Below are positions 61,076-64,000 of a stretch of DNA of 64,000 nucleotides, piece after piece; positions within the stretch are counted from its first letter, which is position 1, and every line of letters begins with the position of its first letter. The position numbers and the translations under genes were made by a program. Under the pieces are notes generated by a model. The model did not search any database. It worked only from the letters and a program-made list of their open reading frames with translations, and had not been told where the DNA came from. Source of the stretch: Companilactobacillus mishanensis (GTDB lineage: Bacteria; Bacillota; Bacilli; Lactobacillales; Lactobacillaceae). The stretch is taken from positions 1 to 64,000 of the forward strand of contig NZ_RHON01000003.1 in the NCBI RefSeq assembly GCF_003946505.1, read 5' to 3'.

Positions 61076-62014
61076 ATGGGAATATTTGTCCAGAGTGTTC
61101 AAGGAATATTAATCATCATTGGACTGATCGCAGTTGGTTACGTTTTGGCCCGACGTGGTTGGTTCTCTGATGAAGCTACGAGCTTAATCGCTAAGTTGGT
61201 TACCCAAGTAGCTTTACCTACCTATATGATCTACACGATCACACACGATTTTACCGCCTCAAAGTTAATAAAACTTTTGCCAGACTTAGTGATACCCGTT
61301 TTGTCGATGACAATTTTAATTGGTATCTCTATTTTGATGATTAAAATATTACACGTTAATCCAAAACATAAGGGCTTGTTCTCATCAATGTTCTTTAACT
61401 CCAACACAGTCTTCGTTGGTTTGCCAGTCAACATGGCACTATTTGGGACGAAGAGTTTGCCATACGTTTTAGTTTATTACATGGCAAATACAACTTTCTT
61501 CTGGACCTTAGGTACTTACTTGATCCAAGTAGATGGTGAACATAAAGGTGATTTTAGTTTAAAGAAAACATTGGGAAAATTATTCTCACCACCTTTATTG
61601 GGATTCATCATTGGACTCATTTTGGTATTGTTGAATGTCAACTTACCTGGATTCGTCATGTCAGATTTCCAATACCTAGGTAATCTAACTATCCCATTGT
61701 CAATGCTGTTTATTGGTATATCGATTGCCCATGCTGGCCTAACCAATGTCAGCTTTCATAAGGACAATTTGGGAATTCTCTTTGGAAGATTCATCGCTGC
61801 TCCTCTAGTTATGGCCGGATTATTCTTATTCATCCCCGGTCCATCACTAATGAAACAAGTCTTCATCATTCAATCGGCAATGCCAGTTATGACTAATGCC
61901 CCTGTTGTTGCAAGACTTTACCATGCTGACTCAGATTACGCCGCCATCATGGTTACAGAGACAACTTTGGCAAGTTTGGTCGTAGTGCCTATTTTAATGA
62001 TGATTATTAAATAA
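61076..62014 (+). CDS. AEC-family (auxin efflux carrier-like) transporter
   Basis: 312 residues with ten hydrophobic helices in two bundles. Helix 4 has the family motif MFFNSNTVFVGLPVNMALFG. NLTIPLSMLFIGISIAHAGL near residue 205 is the second conserved crossover. In lactic acid bacteria such carriers move malate or other organic acids and amino acids; the substrate here is unknown. GGAG precedes the ATG. Its upstream region shares boxes with that of the permease at 49973. Confidence 0.9.
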   Translation: MGIFVQSVQGILIIIGLIAVGYVLARRGWFSDEATSLIAKLVTQVALPTYMIYTITHDFTASKLIKLLPDLVIPVLSMTILIGISILMIKILHVNPKHKGLFSSMFFNSNTVFVGLPVNMALFGTKSLPYVLVYYMANTTFFWTLGTYLIQVDGEHKGDFSLKKTLGKLFSPPLLGFIIGLILVLLNVNLPGFVMSDFQYLGNLTIPLSMLFIGISIAHAGLTNVSFHKDNLGILFGRFIAAPLVMAGLFLFIPGPSLMKQVFIIQSAMPVMTNAPVVARLYHADSDYAAIMVTETTLASLVVVPILMMIIK

Positions 62015-62201
62015 CTAGTTGTCGGTCAATAACGATTAAATTACATAAGATTACTTTCAATAGATTGATATAATGATAAAATTGATTTATCAATAACCTA
62101 ATGAGGTATAAATTAAGCATTATAAATAGACGGACTTCGATAAACTCAAGCCCGTTTTTTTGTATCAAAATTAGGTATATATATTATTGGGGGGATTTAC
62201 T

Positions 62202-62444
62202 GTGTCTAGTAACAAGGATTATAAAGTTATTTCAATTCGAGTTCCAAATAATATTTTGACTGCCGCTAAGCGTAATCTAACCGGTCATGGCGCATCTGTT
62301 TCTGAGTATGTCCGCCAATCGTTAAGTAAAGCTGCTAATAATGAGTCAGAGTTATTTTCTATTCTGAAAACGACACATGTTATGGGTCCCAATAAGTCAG
62401 AAAGCCTTCATTCGGTTAATCAGTGGTGGGAAGATCAGCAATAG
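62202..62444 (+). CDS. Orphan RelB/DinJ-like antitoxin, copy 1 (80 aa)
   Basis: The GTG start at 62202 follows GGGGGGA. The ribbon-helix-helix ISIRVPNNILTAAKRNLTGHG is followed by a RelB-like helix (ASVSEYVRQSLSKAA) and an acidic tail ending VNQWWEDQQ. No toxin gene follows; instead a second antitoxin-like gene does. It may be an orphan antitoxin or a stand-alone regulator. Confidence 0.75.
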   Translation: MSSNKDYKVISIRVPNNILTAAKRNLTGHGASVSEYVRQSLSKAANNESELFSILKTTHVMGPNKSESLHSVNQWWEDQQ

Positions 62445-62499
62445 ACTGCCGATTATGAAGAATAGTTTTCACACATTATTTATAATACGGAGGAACATT

Positions 62500-62769
62500 A
62501 TGTTTGATGACACTGAAAAAATTAGAACTATTTCCACAACTGTAACTGAAGAATTAGTTGAGAATGCGAAACTTAATTTGGAAAAACAAGGGCTGACTGT
62601 TTCAGAATATATCAATCTTACTTTAATTAAAGCAGCAAATGACGAAGTAAAATATATAAACTTCTTGGATTCATCCGAAGCTTTAAATGCAAAACGAGAC
62701 GCAGAAAACGGAAAAGTTGAATCTTTCAACTCTGTCGAAGAATGGGAAAAATCATTTAACAATGATTAA
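62500..62769 (+). CDS. Orphan RelB/DinJ-like antitoxin, copy 2 (89 aa)
   Basis: Preceded by a strong GGAGG site. A layout like the previous gene: beta strand KIRTISTTVTEELVENAKLN, a DinJ-type helix (GLTVSEYINLTLIKAA) and an acidic tail ending SVEEWEKSFNND. The two products are distantly similar along their length, which suggests tandem duplication. No toxin is recognisable in the following 70 bp before the terminator. Confidence 0.75.
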   Translation: MFDDTEKIRTISTTVTEELVENAKLNLEKQGLTVSEYINLTLIKAANDEVKYINFLDSSEALNAKRDAENGKVESFNSVEEWEKSFNND

Positions 62770-62787
62770 TATAATTATTGTATTCAA

Positions 62788-62826
62788 AAAGGTGCTCAAA
62801 AATTTAAATTTTGAGCACCCTTTTTT
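62788..62826. terminator. Bidirectional terminator
   Basis: GGTGCTCAAAA / TTTTGAGCACC stem with an AT-rich loop and A/T runs on both sides. It separates the antitoxin genes (+) from the second malY gene (-). Confidence 0.9.
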
Positions 62827-62841
62827 ATTCTATTATAATTT

Positions 62842-64000
62842 CTAGCGTTCAATATACTTTTCAACGCCTGTCTTCAAACGTGAGAGTCCATCTTCTACTC
62901 TACTACGTTGAGTGGCCAAGTTGATTCGCATGAATTGGTTACCATTTCCTTGATATGCGGTCCCAGCAGCTAGGTACAATCCAGTTTCGTCACGGATATG
63001 CTGTGCTAATTCTCCTGAATCTTTAGTTATTTTGCTACAATCAATCCAGGCTAAATATGTAGCTTCTCCATGTACTACTGACAATTGTGGAATATTCTTT
63101 TCAACATAATCATCCAAAAGATCACGGTTATCACAAACATATTGTTTCAAATCGTGCAACCATTCATGTCCCTTGGTATATGCGGCAATGGATCCATTTA
63201 TTGCTAACACACCGGGTGAAGCTAATCCATCGACTCCTAATCCCTTTTCTAGTCTAGCCTTGATATTGCCGTTTGGCGTGATTGCTGTGGCAGCATGTAG
63301 GACAGCCAAGTTGAAGGTCTTACTTGGTGAAACTAGTGAAATACTATTTCCGGTCAAACTCTCATCTAATGAAGCGAATGGAATGTATTCTTTTCCAGGC
63401 ATAGATAAATCGCCGTGTATCTCATCGGAAATCAGCAATACGTTATTTTCTAAAGTCAGTTGGGCAATTCTTTCCAAATCTGGCTTGGACCAAATATGTC
63501 CCGTTGGATTATGAGGATTGCATAAAATCATTGATGTCGTATCTGAATCTTTGAATTTTTCTTCTAAATCTTTCCAATCGATTTCATACTCATCATTAGC
63601 AAAACTCAATTCAGAATTAACGATATGGTGGCCATTATTGGTGATAACTTTGAAGAAAGCATTATAGTTAGGTTCCTGTATTAGTACATTATCTCCAACA
63701 TCAGTCAGATGGCGCAAGATTGATCCAATCGTTGGCACCACTCCAGTTGAGAAGGTCAGCCAGTCTTTTTTTGGCTTAAAATTATGTTCCTTTTCATACC
63801 AATATGCGACTGCTTCAAAATATTCATCAGGTATAACTTGATATCCAAAAATACCTTGGGCAACATCCGACTTCATAGCTTCCATTACTTCAGGAACAGT
63901 TTGAAAGTCCATATCTGCGACCCACATTGGTAGCTCATTATCTTTTACATCCCATTTAACTGAGTTTGTATTTCGACGATCAATTAATTTATCAAAATCT
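62842..64000 (-). CDS. MalY/PatB-family C-S lyase, second copy (partial at window edge)
   Basis: Homologue of the enzyme at 58031. Residues visible from the window edge read DFDKLIDRRNTNSVKWDVKD, then NELPMWVADMDF, so only the first one to three codons lie beyond 64000. CNPHNPTGHIWSKPDL, ISDEIHGDL and the PLP-lysine segment SPSKTFNLAVLHAA are intact. Expected to cleave cystathionine or other thioethers. The C-terminus, GNQFMRINLATQRS, aligns with its paralogue. It is convergent with the antitoxin genes; its regulation is outside the window. Confidence 0.93.
   Translation of the reverse strand, partial: DFDKLIDRRNTNSVKWDVKDNELPMWVADMDFQTVPEVMEAMKSDVAQGIFGYQVIPDEYFEAVAYWYEKEHNFKPKKDWLTFSTGVVPTIGSILRHLTDVGDNVLIQEPNYNAFFKVITNNGHHIVNSELSFANDEYEIDWKDLEEKFKDSDTTSMILCNPHNPTGHIWSKPDLERIAQLTLENNVLLISDEIHGDLSMPGKEYIPFASLDESLTGNSISLVSPSKTFNLAVLHAATAITPNGNIKARLEKGLGVDGLASPGVLAINGSIAAYTKGHEWLHDLKQYVCDNRDLLDDYVEKNIPQLSVVHGEATYLAWIDCSKITKDSGELAQHIRDETGLYLAAGTAYQGNGNQFMRINLATQRSRVEDGLSRLKTGVEKYIER

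Overview
The window looks like chromosome from a low-GC Gram-positive lactic acid bacterium of the Lactobacillaceae. The best guess is Companilactobacillus or a close relative. Support comes from the AT-rich intergenic DNA, strong GGAGG-type ribosome sites, many SLAP-type surface proteins ending in the YYRVST-EW pattern, DinJ/RelB antitoxins, a T-box, an FMN riboswitch, and a Lactiplantibacillus-like nitrate reductase/molybdenum cofactor locus. The genus is an inference. No rRNA, tRNA, IS element, prophage or CRISPR array was seen.

Layout. 1-3.75 kb: riboflavin operon ribD-ribE-ribBA-ribH behind an FMN riboswitch. 3.76-6.07 kb: cysteine synthase and cystathionine lyase/synthase behind what looks like a translational attenuator, a 25-codon leader peptide with three tandem Cys codons followed by an intrinsic terminator. 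6.1-10.8 kb: Na+/H+ antiporter, MarR regulator, a frameshifted MDR transporter, and a glycerol/water channel. 10.9-19.4 kb: four tandem secreted SLAP/MucBP-like surface proteins, two of them preceded by duplicated 197-bp intergenic regions. 19.5-21.2 kb: quinone oxidoreductase and YagU.

21.2-38.3 kb is an anaerobic nitrate respiration island with two divergent arms. The minus arm holds narGHJI, a BtuCDF-type ABC transporter (probably molybdate), moaE, moaD, narK and a SufT/MIP18-like protein. The plus arm holds moeB, moaB/mogA, moeA, mobB, mobA, a small coiled-coil protein and an NreBC-like two-component system. A dyad resembling the staphylococcal NreC box lies in the shared promoter region. 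moaA and moaC are not in the window, so cofactor synthesis must be completed from elsewhere.

38.3-41.9 kb: an EamA transporter with an HMA metal-binding protein, then three genes of unknown function, one of which looks like a polyprenyl synthetase that has lost its Asp-rich motifs, then a highly structured 146-bp element. 42-49.8 kb: lipoproteins and anchored proteins of unknown function, an XRE regulator with membrane segments, glycerate kinase and an aldo/keto reductase. 49.9-55.5 kb: an amino acid permease, an orphan AbrB-type antitoxin, membrane proteins, a DinJ/PemK toxin-antitoxin pair between 22-bp direct repeats, and a likely small RNA of about 90 nt. 55.5-64 kb: sulfur amino acid metabolism (metA-metY under a Met T-box), two MalY/PatB C-S lyases, a second copy of the permease, an AEC transporter and two orphan RelB/DinJ-like antitoxins.

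The best candidates for undescribed biology are the Cys-codon leader attenuator, the structured element at 41.8 kb, the sRNA/hydrophobic-peptide locus at 55.2-55.4 kb, and the degenerate prenyl-synthase gene cluster.
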